A program made the position numbers and the translations under genes. Below are positions 18,331-26,275 of a DNA stretch of 64,000 nucleotides, piece by piece (within the stretch, counting starts at the first letter, position 1; each line of letters starts with the position of its first letter). The notes beneath the pieces were generated by a model, which was not told the DNA's origin, did not search any database, and saw nothing but the letters and a program-made list of their open reading frames with translations. The stretch comes from Bacteroidales bacterium. Lineage in GTDB: Bacteria > Bacteroidota > Bacteroidia > Bacteroidales > F082. The stretch spans positions 1 to 64,000 of the forward strand of contig JAFYNJ010000005.1 in NCBI GenBank assembly GCA_017549805.1. Direction: 5' to 3'.

Positions 18331-19371
18331 TTTGTAACTCAGGATGCCTACCACACGATTTGACTTGCTGCCGCCATCGGCTTGGATCAAGGAGTAGTCG
18401 AGCTTGAAGTTGAGCGACTTCACCGGCCAGTAGTTGAGGCCTACAGTGTAATAGCTGGTGCCACCGTCGATGACAGCCGCATCCTTGGTGAAGTATTCAT
18501 AGCGGAACACGGGCATCAACTTTTGGCTGTGGTCCTTGCCGAGCAGGAAGTTGTAACCGGCAACTGCATAGTAGCCTTTGCTGTCCCAATATTGTTCAAC
18601 TTCATCGCCTTCAAGGTTTAGGCTATTGTACCCCGTGGTGCCGCTCAGGTATTCGGCGCGAACCATGATGTCGCCGTCGCTGTATTGGGCACCTGCGCTC
18701 CAACGGTTACGGGTACCGTTGTGGATGCCGCCGTCGATGTCATAGAAACCACGATAGAATGACCCGCTGAGGGTGAGGTCTTTCAACATCGGATGCACTT
18801 CGAGGCGTCCCACAAAGTCTTTGCGGTTGTTGTTGTCCTTCTCGTTGGCACCGTTGCCGTTGAACACGCCAATGCTGTAGTTGACCAAGGAGAAGTCCTT
18901 GTCTTCCACCTTGAACAGTTTTCCAGTTGCCATGATACCAAGGTCACGACCAATGGAACCTACGCCACAGACGTCACTGTAACCGCAGAGTTTCTGGACA
19001 CTTTCGCCATAGTCGAAGATCTCGAGGTTGACTGGGTTGATAGGGCTTTCCATGGTGAAAGGAGTCTTGAATTGTCCAGCTTGGATGGCGAACTCATCAC
19101 AAACTTTGTACTTTACGTAAACATCTACAAGCATGGGCTTTCTGACAAAATCGCCTTGAATCTTGTAGGTCAGGCCGGGAGCGAGTGAACCGTCGAGTGA
19201 CATACGGATGCGTCGGGCTTGAAAGGTGTTGTTTTTGATGATGCCGTTAGCACTGTTCATTTGCCAAAGTCCTTGCACAAAACCCGAGATTTTGGGTGCT
19301 TCTTGTGCTTTGAGGTTCATTGGGAAGAGCATGGCGATAATCCCAATGACCAAGAAGAAATTGCGTTTCAT
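18325..19371 (-). CDS. Phosphate-selective porin O/P family outer-membrane protein
   Basis: 348 residues. Signal peptide MKRNFFLVIGIIAMLFPMNLKA, then a 16-18-strand-type barrel: ISGFVQGLWQMNS, FQARRIRMSLDGSLAPGLTY, QGDFVRKPMLVDVYVKYK, and AIQAGQFKTPFTMESP, the latter typical of OprO/OprP porins. It ends VVGILSYKF. Such porins pass phosphate or other anions. Together with the YeiH gene downstream the likely substrate is a small oxyanion such as sulfate or sulfite, by inference. Its promoter region carries palindromes. Confidence 0.88.
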   Translation of the reverse strand: MKRNFFLVIGIIAMLFPMNLKAQEAPKISGFVQGLWQMNSANGIIKNNTFQARRIRMSLDGSLAPGLTYKIQGDFVRKPMLVDVYVKYKVCDEFAIQAGQFKTPFTMESPINPVNLEIFDYGESVQKLCGYSDVCGVGSIGRDLGIMATGKLFKVEDKDFSLVNYSIGVFNGNGANEKDNNNRKDFVGRLEVHPMLKDLTLSGSFYRGFYDIDGGIHNGTRNRWSAGAQYSDGDIMVRAEYLSGTTGYNSLNLEGDEVEQYWDSKGYYAVAGYNFLLGKDHSQKLMPVFRYEYFTKDAAVIDGGTSYYTVGLNYWPVKSLNFKLDYSLIQADGGSKSNRVVGILSYKF

Positions 19372-19412
19372 AATAAGAATAATTTTAAAATTGTTTTCAA
19401 TTGTTACGGGGG

Positions 19413-19420
19413 CAAAAGTA
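19413..19420 (-). promoter_or_regulatory. -7 box of the porin/yeiH operon
   Basis: TACTTTTG on the minus strand, 41 bases before the porin ATG. The expected -33 position is taken by palindromic sequence instead of TTTG, as expected for a regulated promoter. Confidence 0.6.
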
Positions 19421-19433
19421 GTAAAAATATTGA

Positions 19434-19467
19434 TAGTATATACTTTGATAGTAAATATATTTACTAT
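19434..19467. promoter_or_regulatory. Putative operator: 20-bp palindrome plus 10-bp palindrome upstream of the porin operon
   Basis: ATAGTAAATATATTTACTAT (19448-19467) is a perfect 20-bp palindrome. AGTATATACT (19435-19444) is a second one, and TGATAGTA occurs twice, 15 bases apart. They lie 15-47 bases upstream of the porin -7 box, where a repressor or activator would act. The regulator is not identified. Confidence 0.55.
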
Positions 19468-19472
19468 TTCTT

Positions 19473-19501
19473 GAAAAAAAAGTCAGATGTGTTTTCTGAC
19501 T
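19473..19501 (-). terminator. idi terminator containing the stop codon
   Basis: On the minus strand: AGTCAGA, seven-base loop, TCTGACT, then eight Ts. The stem covers the last idi codons and its TGA. Confidence 0.7.
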
Positions 19502-19989
19502 TCGTCGAACGAGATCTTGAACCACTCGGTATAGCATTTGGGATGAGCTTTCATGTCCTCAGCAATGTCGTCAAGGTTCATGTATTTCCATGCAGCCACC
19601 TCGTCGGTGTTGATTACGGGAGTGTCGTCGCTTTCGCCAAAAAAGACATGGTCGAACTCGTGTTCAATAAGGCCGAGGCCGACAGGTGCCTTATAGATAA
19701 AGGTGAAGACCTCATGCATGTCGCAGTTCATACCCATTTCTTCCATCAGTCGTCGGGAAGTGGCTTGTTCCATGGTCTCACCATTGCGAGGATGGCTGCA
19801 ACAGGTGTTGGTCCAAAGGCCGGGGGAATGGTATTTCGAGAAAGCCCTTTGTTGAAGCAGCAACTCGCCATTACTATTGAAGATAAAGATGGAAAAAGCG
19901 CGGTGGAGGCGGGGCACGATATGCGCCGCCATCTTCTCCATGATGCCGATCTGTTGGTCTTGTTCGTTGACGAGGATGACTTCTTCCAT
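19483..19989 (-). CDS. idi: Isopentenyl-diphosphate delta-isomerase, type I
   Basis: 168 residues. Interconverts IPP and DMAPP in isoprenoid synthesis. The type I (Nudix-fold) signatures are intact: catalytic Cys in LWTNTCCSHPRNGE, the metal-binding Glu pair in RRLMEEMGM, and the GLIEHEFDHVFFG block. The start overlaps the ychF stop (TAATG), so the two are coupled. The 3' end is folded into its own terminator. Confidence 0.94.
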   Translation of the reverse strand: MEEVILVNEQDQQIGIMEKMAAHIVPRLHRAFSIFIFNSNGELLLQQRAFSKYHSPGLWTNTCCSHPRNGETMEQATSRRLMEEMGMNCDMHEVFTFIYKAPVGLGLIEHEFDHVFFGESDDTPVINTDEVAAWKYMNLDDIAEDMKAHPKCYTEWFKISFDEVRKHI

Positions 19990-21059
19990 TACACGTTGAA
20001 TCTGATGTTGAGGATGTCGCCGTCTTGAACGACGTAGGTCTTGCCTTCCACACGGAACTTGCCGGCTTCCTTCACGGCGGCTTCGCTGCCGTATTTCAGG
20101 AAGTCCTCGGTGCTCATCACCTCGGCGCGGATGAATCCGCGCTGCAAGTCGCTGTGGATGGCGCCTGCGGCGATGGGGGCGGTGTCGCCCACATGGATGG
20201 TCCAGGCACGGGTCTCGTCGGGACCAGTGGTGAAGAACGAATGAAGGTTCAAGGTGTGGTAGGCGGTGCGCACCAGCTTGTTTACGCCCGGTTCAGTCAA
20301 GCCGGCGTCTTCCATGAAGAGTTGGCGGTCGTCAGCATCGAGCTCGGCAATCTCAGCCTCGAGTTTGCCTGCGATGATGAGCATGTCCTGACCTTCCTTC
20401 AAGGCGGCCTTCACGGCCTCGGAATACTTGTTTCCTGTCGTGGCGGAGGCATCATCGACATTGCAGACGTAAAGGATGGGTTTGGCGGTCAATAGCTGGA
20501 GGTCTTGGATGTATTTCCGGTCTTCGGGATCGACCTTGGCATCGCGGGCATTGCCCATGTTTTCCAGCACCTCCTTGTAAACGCTGAGCACATCAAAGGC
20601 CTTCTTGTTGTCCTTTTCGCCATTTTTCAGCAGTTTCTGTACGCGTTCCAACTTGCGGGTGACCAAGTCAAGGTCGCGCACCTGCAGTTCCAGGTCGACG
20701 AGTTCCATGTCGCGGACGGGGTCCACGCTGCCTTCGCTGTGGGGGATATTGGGATCGTCGAAACAGCGTAGCACATGGATGAGGGCATCCATGGTCTGCA
20801 CCTCGGCGAGCAGCTTGTTGCCCACGCCTTGGCCGCCCTTGCTCAAGCCGGGCAAGTCAACGATTTCCACCGTGGCGGGTACGATGCGTTTCGAGTGGGA
20901 GATGTTGTCAATAAGCTTTAGGCGGTCATCGACGACCTCGCACATACCGATGTTGGACTTGGAGGCGAAGCCGATCTCCGCCTTGGTGTTGGATATACAG
21001 TTGAATATAGTGGTCTTTCCAGTGCTTGAAAGGCCGATGATTCCACAATTGAGTGCCAT
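19989..21059 (-). CDS. ychF: Ribosome-binding ATPase YchF (Obg family)
   Basis: 356 residues, close to the usual 363. It binds ATP in preference to GTP because the G4 motif is non-canonical (YVCNVDD here). P-loop GLSSTGKTTIFN, G3 DLPGLSKGGQGVGNKLL, and the C-terminal TGS-like domain with FFTTGPDETRAWT and AAGAIHSDLQRGFIRAEV. Involved in translation fidelity and stress response. First gene of a two-gene unit with idi. Confidence 0.95.
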   Translation of the reverse strand: MALNCGIIGLSSTGKTTIFNCISNTKAEIGFASKSNIGMCEVVDDRLKLIDNISHSKRIVPATVEIVDLPGLSKGGQGVGNKLLAEVQTMDALIHVLRCFDDPNIPHSEGSVDPVRDMELVDLELQVRDLDLVTRKLERVQKLLKNGEKDNKKAFDVLSVYKEVLENMGNARDAKVDPEDRKYIQDLQLLTAKPILYVCNVDDASATTGNKYSEAVKAALKEGQDMLIIAGKLEAEIAELDADDRQLFMEDAGLTEPGVNKLVRTAYHTLNLHSFFTTGPDETRAWTIHVGDTAPIAAGAIHSDLQRGFIRAEVMSTEDFLKYGSEAAVKEAGKFRVEGKTYVVQDGDILNIRFNV

Positions 21060-21076
21060 AGTGATTGAATTTGCTG

Positions 21077-21084
21077 CAAAAATA
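21077..21084 (-). promoter_or_regulatory. -7 box of ychF-idi
   Basis: TATTTTTG on the minus strand, 17 bases before the ychF ATG, in the 30-base gap after prsW. Confidence 0.55.
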
Positions 21085-21089
21085 CAAAA

Positions 21090-21776
21090 TTATTGCTTAT
21101 CCTTGAATTGGGAGTTTTCCTGATGCCGGCGGATGTATTTGATGCCCATCCTCCACAACAAGACGTCGCCCACGATGAAGATGACGAGCATCATGAGCGA
21201 TATCAAGGGATGGATCACATCGGTAATCATTAACATCCAGTCGAAAAGACCATGCACCAACACGGGGATGAATAAACTCGCCAAAAGATAGCTCGCCCGT
21301 TTCTTTTCGTCGAACTTGGCCAACGAAAGGAAATAGCCCATGATGATCGCGAAAAGGAAATGTCCGGGAACGGAAAGCAATCCCCTGACGATGCCAGTGC
21401 CGATGCCTCCCTGGAAAACATAAAGCACGTTTTCCACGCAGGCGAAACCCAGTCCGACAAAGACGGCATAAACGATGCCGTCCATGTATTCGTTGAAATT
21501 CTTGTTCCACCAGATGATGAGGAAAAGGACTGCAAACTTGCATAGTTCCTCACAAAAACCGGCTTCGATGAAAGCGGCGTGAAACACCGAGTCGGAATAG
21601 TGGATGCCATTGACCACGGAAACCAGGATCAGATCCATCGGGATGGCGATCATCCCGATAAAGAACGACAGCAACAGCAGACCAACGGGCTCCTTTTCGT
21701 ATTTGTCCTGCCTGTAAATGTAAATCAACAGAAGAATCACCGGCAGAACGGAAAGCGCTAACAGGATTATAGACAT
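21090..21776 (-). CDS. PrsW family intramembrane glutamic protease
   Basis: 228 residues from the ATG at 21776. The frame continues upstream, but only into DNA holding the divergent promoters and guaA. Polytopic membrane protein with the PrsW/CAAX-like motifs in order: EAGFCEELCKF (EExxK), GFACVENVLY (FxxxEN), GHFLFAIIMG (HxxxA) and VLVHGLFDWM (HxxxD). In Bacillus PrsW cleaves an anti-sigma factor; no anti-sigma gene is nearby, so the substrate is unknown. Confidence 0.85.
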   Translation of the reverse strand: MSIILLALSVLPVILLLIYIYRQDKYEKEPVGLLLLSFFIGMIAIPMDLILVSVVNGIHYSDSVFHAAFIEAGFCEELCKFAVLFLIIWWNKNFNEYMDGIVYAVFVGLGFACVENVLYVFQGGIGTGIVRGLLSVPGHFLFAIIMGYFLSLAKFDEKKRASYLLASLFIPVLVHGLFDWMLMITDVIHPLISLMMLVIFIVGDVLLWRMGIKYIRRHQENSQFKDKQ

Positions 21777-21795
21777 GATGTTTGCAATTATTGAG

Positions 21796-21803
21796 CAAAA
21801 ATA
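21796..21803 (-). promoter_or_regulatory. -7 box of the prsW gene
   Basis: TATTTTTG on the minus strand, 19 bases before the chosen start; supports the start at 21776. Confidence 0.55.
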
Positions 21804-21810
21804 AGATTTT

Positions 21811-21843
21811 TTGACAAGCTTAACGTGAAAAAGCCTAAATTTG
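21811..21843 (+). promoter_or_regulatory. guaA promoter
   Basis: TTG (21811-21813, preceded by a T-run), 22 bases, TAAATTTG (21836-21843). It lies inside the apparent upstream extension of guaA, which argues for the ATG at 21861. Confidence 0.6.
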
Positions 21844-21860
21844 CACCAAAAAGTGGAAGT

Positions 21861-23435
21861 ATGCAAGAAATGATTCTTATCCTCGACTTTGGCTCCCAAG
21901 TGACCCAGTTGATTGGCCGTCGTCTTCGTGAGCTGAACGTCTATTGCGAGATTCACCCTTTTAACAAGATACCTGCCATTGGCGACAACGTCAAGGGTGT
22001 CATCTTGAGCGGCAGCCCGTTCTCGGTGCGTGACGACAAGGCTCCATTCGTTGACTTGACAGGCATCAAGGGCAAGTTGCCGTTGCTGGGCATCTGCTAT
22101 GGCGCCCAGTTCATGGCACAGCATTTCGGTGGTGAGGTCAACGGCTCGATCGCCCGCGAATATGGCAGGGCCATGCTGAAAGTGGTGGATGTGAACTCGC
22201 CATTGTTTGCCAAAGTGAGCCCAACCAGCCAAGTTTGGATGAGTCATGGCGACACTATCGCCAAACTTCCCGAAAAGGCACGCATCATTGCCTCGACCGA
22301 TGATGTGGAGAATGCCGCTTACAAGATCGAAGGGGAGGAGACCTACGCCGTGCAGTTCCATCCGGAGGTGTTCCACACCAAGGAGGGTCCGCAGATCCTA
22401 TCCAATTTCGCCTTGGGTATATGTGGCTGCAAAGGCGACTGGACCCCGGCCTCGTTTGTGGACAACACCGTTGCGGCGTTGCGCAAGCAACTTGGTGACG
22501 ACAAGGTCATTCTCGGCCTGTCGGGTGGCGTGGACAGCACTGTGGCCGCTGTGTTGCTCAACAAGGCCATCGGCAGCAACCTGACCTGCATCTTTGTGGA
22601 TAACGGCTTGCTGCGCAAGAACGAATTTGAGGATGTGTTGGATTCCTACAAGGAGATGGGCTTGAATGTCATTGGTGTTCATTCCGGACCGCTGTTCCTG
22701 AAGAAACTGGAAGGTGTCACCGATCCCGAGGCAAAGCGCAAAGCCATCGGATCGACTTTCATAGAGGTTTTCGATGCTGAAGCGCAAAAAATCCAAGGTG
22801 CGCGTTGGCTGGCGCAAGGCACCATCTATCCCGATGTCATCGAGAGTGTGAGCGTCAACGGACCGAGTTGCAAGATCAAGTCGCACCACAATGTGGGTGG
22901 ACTTCCCGAGAAGATGAACCTAAAGATTGTGGAGCCGTTGCGTACCCTGTTTAAGGACGAGGTGCGCCGTGTGGGTCGTTCCTTGGGCATCAAGCGAGAG
23001 TTGATTGGCAGGCATCCCTTCCCGGGACCGAGCCTCGGCATCCGCATCTTGGGCGAAGTCACCGAAGAGAAACTTCGTATCCTGCGTGATGCCGACGACA
23101 TCTTCATCAAGGGACTGAGGAACTGGCCGTGCGAGCTGCCGAGCGCTTCCTATCCCAACGAGATGGCCGACAACCTCTACGATAGTATCTGGCAGGCGGG
23201 CACCATGCTGCTTCCTGTGAAATCAGTGGGCGTAATGGGCGACGAACGGAGTTATGAATACACTATTGCTTTGCGTGCTGTCATATCTACCGACGGCATG
23301 ACGGCCGATTGGGTGCATCTTCCTTATGAATTCCTTGCCAAGGTGTCAAACGACATTATAAATAAGGTGAAAGGCGTCAATCGAGTGTGTTACGATATCT
23401 CGTCGAAACCGCCTGCGACCATTGAATGGGAGTAA
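21861..23435 (+). CDS. guaA: GMP synthase (glutamine-hydrolysing)
   Basis: 524 residues from the ATG at 21861 (an upstream ATG at 21825 lies within the promoter). Converts XMP to GMP. N-terminal class I amidotransferase with catalytic Cys in [12 protein letters not shown] and His-Glu in VQFHPEVFH; then the ATP-pyrophosphatase P-loop [13 protein letters not shown]; then the dimerisation domain ending KPPATIEWE. Complete single-chain form. The next gene follows after 22 bases, joined by a heptad repeat. Confidence 0.97.
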   Translation: MQEMILILDFGSQVTQLIGRRLRELNVYCEIHPFNKIPAIGDNVKGVILSGSPFSVRDDKAPFVDLTGIKGKLPLLGICYGAQFMAQHFGGEVNGSIAREYGRAMLKVVDVNSPLFAKVSPTSQVWMSHGDTIAKLPEKARIIASTDDVENAAYKIEGEETYAVQFHPEVFHTKEGPQILSNFALGICGCKGDWTPASFVDNTVAALRKQLGDDKVILGLSGGVDSTVAAVLLNKAIGSNLTCIFVDNGLLRKNEFEDVLDSYKEMGLNVIGVHSGPLFLKKLEGVTDPEAKRKAIGSTFIEVFDAEAQKIQGARWLAQGTIYPDVIESVSVNGPSCKIKSHHNVGGLPEKMNLKIVEPLRTLFKDEVRRVGRSLGIKRELIGRHPFPGPSLGIRILGEVTEEKLRILRDADDIFIKGLRNWPCELPSASYPNEMADNLYDSIWQAGTMLLPVKSVGVMGDERSYEYTIALRAVISTDGMTADWVHLPYEFLAKVSNDIINKVKGVNRVCYDISSKPPATIEWE

Positions 23436-23439
23436 TAAT

Positions 23440-23460
23440 AGTTTAGAGTTGAGAGTTATG
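23440..23460 (+). repeat. Heptad tandem repeat running into a start codon
   Basis: AGTTTAG-AGTTGAG-AGTTATG: three heptads, the last containing the ATG of the LysM gene. Confidence 0.7.
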
Positions 23461-25506
23461 ATTAGGAAGTTGATCAAAATATGGATACTGTTTGGGTTGT
23501 TCCTTGTGCTGCCAATGGTTGGACATGCGCAAGTGGTGGAGGTTGAGAAGTCAACTGAGATTGTCACCATCAGCAGCAAGCAGTATTACATGCACCATGT
23601 GAAAAAGGGTCAGACGCTGTATGGCATTGCCAAGGCGTATCAGGTCACCGAAGAGGATATCAAGCGATTGAATCCAGAAATCAATGAACTGGGGTTGCAG
23701 GCCAACATGGTTATCGGTATTCCTGTTGTGGTTGAGCATGAGGAACAACCATTAGTAGAACCCGTGGAGCAACCTGAAGAGAAGCCAGTGATGATTCCGG
23801 TGGCGACTCCAGAGGAAGACCTGGAGGAGGTGCTTGAGGATACGCTGAAGACTCCAAAGCCGACAAAGATTTCGGATCTGCCGATTTCGGACGACGATGA
23901 GTTTGGCGACGGCTATGTCATCCACACAGTAAAGGAGGGTGAGAAAACAAAACGCCTGTTGCGCCGTTGGGGCGTCTCCGAGGAGGATTTCAGAAAGCTG
24001 AATCCTTCTGTGGGTTCTCGCGTTTTTGTCGGACAGAAAGTGCTGATTCCAGTGGAAGTGATGCCTGAAACACAGATTGAGGACAATCAGGAATCCAACA
24101 TTCAGGTTCCCGACACCATCAAGGTGATTGTGGAGGAGAATCCGGTAGTTGACACGGTTGTTGAGGATGAGGATCTTTCGGGAGTCTTTGAGCTTCCCGA
24201 GGAAAAGCCCGATGAGTGTTATGCCTCGCCCGACAACGCCACCCGTTCTTATCATGTAGCCTTGCTGGTGCCGTTATATCTCAATGAGATTGATCGTCTG
24301 GACTTGTCTAAGGCCAAGATAGAGAAGACGAAACACAGCCGTGCCATGAAGTTCCTGCAATTCTATGAAGGATTCATGATGGCAGTTGATTCGTTGACGC
24401 GTTATTATGGTTTGCAACTGGATCTGACCGTCATGGATGTCAGTGAAAACGTCGCGGGTGCCCAAGCGGCCGTGAGCGCCATGGAAAAGGAACAAATTGA
24501 CTTGATCATAGGTCCTTTCTTCAGCAAGTCGTTTGCCGTAGTTGAGGAATTTGCATTGAGTAGGGACATTCTTATTGTCAATCCGATGTCGGAGCGTGAG
24601 AGTATTCTTGAGAATGCACCTAATGTGGTAAAGCTGAAACCCAGTGCGTCTGCCATGGCTGACGAATTGGGCGACTTGATTCGCATTCGGTATCCCAAGG
24701 CTAAGGTGACGCTGCTTGCTACGGGCAGTGCCAAGGATAGTGTCAAGGTTGCGATGATTGAGGAAGCCTTGCTGAAGGCCGTGGAACCAGAGGTGAGACT
24801 TACCAACGACGAGATGCTTGACTTGATTACCAAAGAGAGTGCCCGTAGGAAAATGGGGAAACGCGTTCTCTCCACACTGGAGGTTGAAGGCCAGATCTTT
24901 TCAACGAAATCACTGAAAGAAGACCCTAATGGCGAGGTGTTTTTCGACAACCCGTTCCGTCGGATCACTTACGCTGAGACGGATGTCTTCAAGAAGGGTC
25001 TTTCGTCAGCCCGTGACAATGTATTGGTCGCTTATGGAAGCGATATTGTATTCGCAACAAAGATATTGAATAATATCAATAGATCAGCAAAAAAATATCC
25101 CATTACACTGATTGGTTTGCCTAACTGGTCGGAATTCGACAATTTGTTGGTGCCTAACTTGTTGAATATGAACGCAATTTATATGGTCGACAATTTTGTG
25201 GACTATAATGACGAAACGATTCAGCGGTTTGTCGACCATTTCCGCGAGTCCTACAATTGCGATCCTATTGACTATGCGTTTGAGGGCTATGATGTGGCAT
25301 GGTATTTCTTGAAGGCCTTGATGGAATTCGGTCCGCATGCCGGGGAGTGCCTGCCTTACTATCATCCGGCTCTGATGCATTCGAGGTATTATTTCAACAA
25401 GAAACGCTATGAGGACGGGTTGGAGAACCGCTATTGGAGTATTTACCAATACGACAATCCTTCAGTAGAACTCAAGCCGATTTTGATTTATTCAGAGGAG
25501 GATTGA
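23458..25506 (+). CDS. Exported LysM / type 1 periplasmic-binding fusion protein
   Basis: 682 residues from the ATG at 23458 (the first Met, at 23422, overlaps guaA and lacks a signal peptide). Signal peptide KLIKIWILFGLFLVLPMVGHAQ. LysM 1 is near residues 40-83 (HHVKKGQTLYGIAKAYQVT) and LysM 2 near 155-205 (IHTVKEGEKTKRLLRRWGVS), separated by a Glu/Pro-rich linker. From about residue 265 it resembles a type 1 periplasmic-binding (LivJ/LpoA-like) domain: VALLVPLYLNEID, QIDLIIGPFFSKSF, DNVLVAYGSDIVFA. LysM implies peptidoglycan binding. The combination suggests a wall-bound sensor or an LpoA-like synthase activator, but that is inference. Confidence 0.85.
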   Translation: MIRKLIKIWILFGLFLVLPMVGHAQVVEVEKSTEIVTISSKQYYMHHVKKGQTLYGIAKAYQVTEEDIKRLNPEINELGLQANMVIGIPVVVEHEEQPLVEPVEQPEEKPVMIPVATPEEDLEEVLEDTLKTPKPTKISDLPISDDDEFGDGYVIHTVKEGEKTKRLLRRWGVSEEDFRKLNPSVGSRVFVGQKVLIPVEVMPETQIEDNQESNIQVPDTIKVIVEENPVVDTVVEDEDLSGVFELPEEKPDECYASPDNATRSYHVALLVPLYLNEIDRLDLSKAKIEKTKHSRAMKFLQFYEGFMMAVDSLTRYYGLQLDLTVMDVSENVAGAQAAVSAMEKEQIDLIIGPFFSKSFAVVEEFALSRDILIVNPMSERESILENAPNVVKLKPSASAMADELGDLIRIRYPKAKVTLLATGSAKDSVKVAMIEEALLKAVEPEVRLTNDEMLDLITKESARRKMGKRVLSTLEVEGQIFSTKSLKEDPNGEVFFDNPFRRITYAETDVFKKGLSSARDNVLVAYGSDIVFATKILNNINRSAKKYPITLIGLPNWSEFDNLLVPNLLNMNAIYMVDNFVDYNDETIQRFVDHFRESYNCDPIDYAFEGYDVAWYFLKALMEFGPHAGECLPYYHPALMHSRYYFNKKRYEDGLENRYWSIYQYDNPSVELKPILIYSEED

Positions 25507-25507
25507 A

Positions 25508-26158
25508 ATGAGGTTTGGAGTCCGTTTGCTGTTCATCCTGGTTTTGCTGGGTGTGGTATCTTGCAATCATCCCGTTAAGGTCAAGAAGGACTATTGGGAC
25601 AACGGCAACTTGAAATCGGTTTTGCGTTACGAGAATGATCAGCTGAACGGCCTCTGCGAATGGTATCTGCTCAACGGGAAGCTCCAGATGGAGGCGACCT
25701 ACAAGGACAACAAGATGAACGGTTTGCTGCGCCGTTGGTATGAGAACGGGAAGATCATGGAGGAGTCGTGGTACAAGGATGGTGTCCAGGACAGCGTGTT
25801 TCACGCCTATTCCTTGAAAGGCATCTTGGTTGAGGAGGGCTATTATGTTGACGGCAAGCTCAACGGAGAATACAAGCGTTGGTATGAAAACGGCCAGGTG
25901 TTTCAAGAAGGTCAATATGAGGATGACATGATGGATGGTTCGTGGCTGATTTTCTATGCCGATGGAAAACTGGCTGCCACGGCTAACTTCGACAAGGGTA
26001 CCGGAACCCAGACGAGTTATGAGCAGTCTGGATATAAGTGTTTGGTTACCAACTATGTGGATAATGAAAAGCATGGTAAGGAGACCTACTTCAATCCTGA
26101 CGGCAAGGTGACTCGAGTGGCGGTTTATGAGCATGGAGAATGGGTGAGAGACGAGTAA
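25508..26158 (+). CDS. MORN-repeat (YwqK-type) lipoprotein
   Basis: 216 residues, one base after the LysM gene stop. Lipoprotein signal ending GVVSCNH. At least six MORN-variant repeats of about 22 residues with the YxxGKxxGxxxxW pattern: NGNLKSVLRYENDQLNGLCEW, NGKLQMEATYKDNKMNG, NGKIMEESWYKDG, DGKLNGEYKRWYENG. Databases often label this family 'toxin-antitoxin YwqK antitoxin', but no toxin gene is present, so that name should not be taken as function. Probably a surface or periplasmic scaffold. Confidence 0.82.
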   Translation: MRFGVRLLFILVLLGVVSCNHPVKVKKDYWDNGNLKSVLRYENDQLNGLCEWYLLNGKLQMEATYKDNKMNGLLRRWYENGKIMEESWYKDGVQDSVFHAYSLKGILVEEGYYVDGKLNGEYKRWYENGQVFQEGQYEDDMMDGSWLIFYADGKLAATANFDKGTGTQTSYEQSGYKCLVTNYVDNEKHGKETYFNPDGKVTRVAVYEHGEWVRDE

Positions 26159-26203
26159 AATAAATTATTTTTACTTTATGTGTTTTTATTGGATTTTTAA
26201 TGC

Positions 26204-26211
26204 TACCTTTG
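26204..26211 (+). promoter_or_regulatory. gdhA -7 box and 5' UTR
   Basis: TACCTTTG at 26204-26211, 64 bases before the ATG. The UTR carries a small hairpin, AAACAAT (26227-26233) with ATTGTTT (26238-26244). Confidence 0.6.
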
Positions 26212-26275
26212 CACCGAAAAAATTGAAAACAATCATTATTGTTTAATAAAACCTTTTAATAATCAAGTTAATAAA

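Noticed and set aside
21777-22376. Upstream extension of the PrsW protein
   Set aside because: It crosses the divergent promoters and reads antisense to guaA.
25508-26158. Toxin-antitoxin system from the YwqK name
   Set aside because: The protein is a MORN-repeat lipoprotein and no toxin gene is adjacent.
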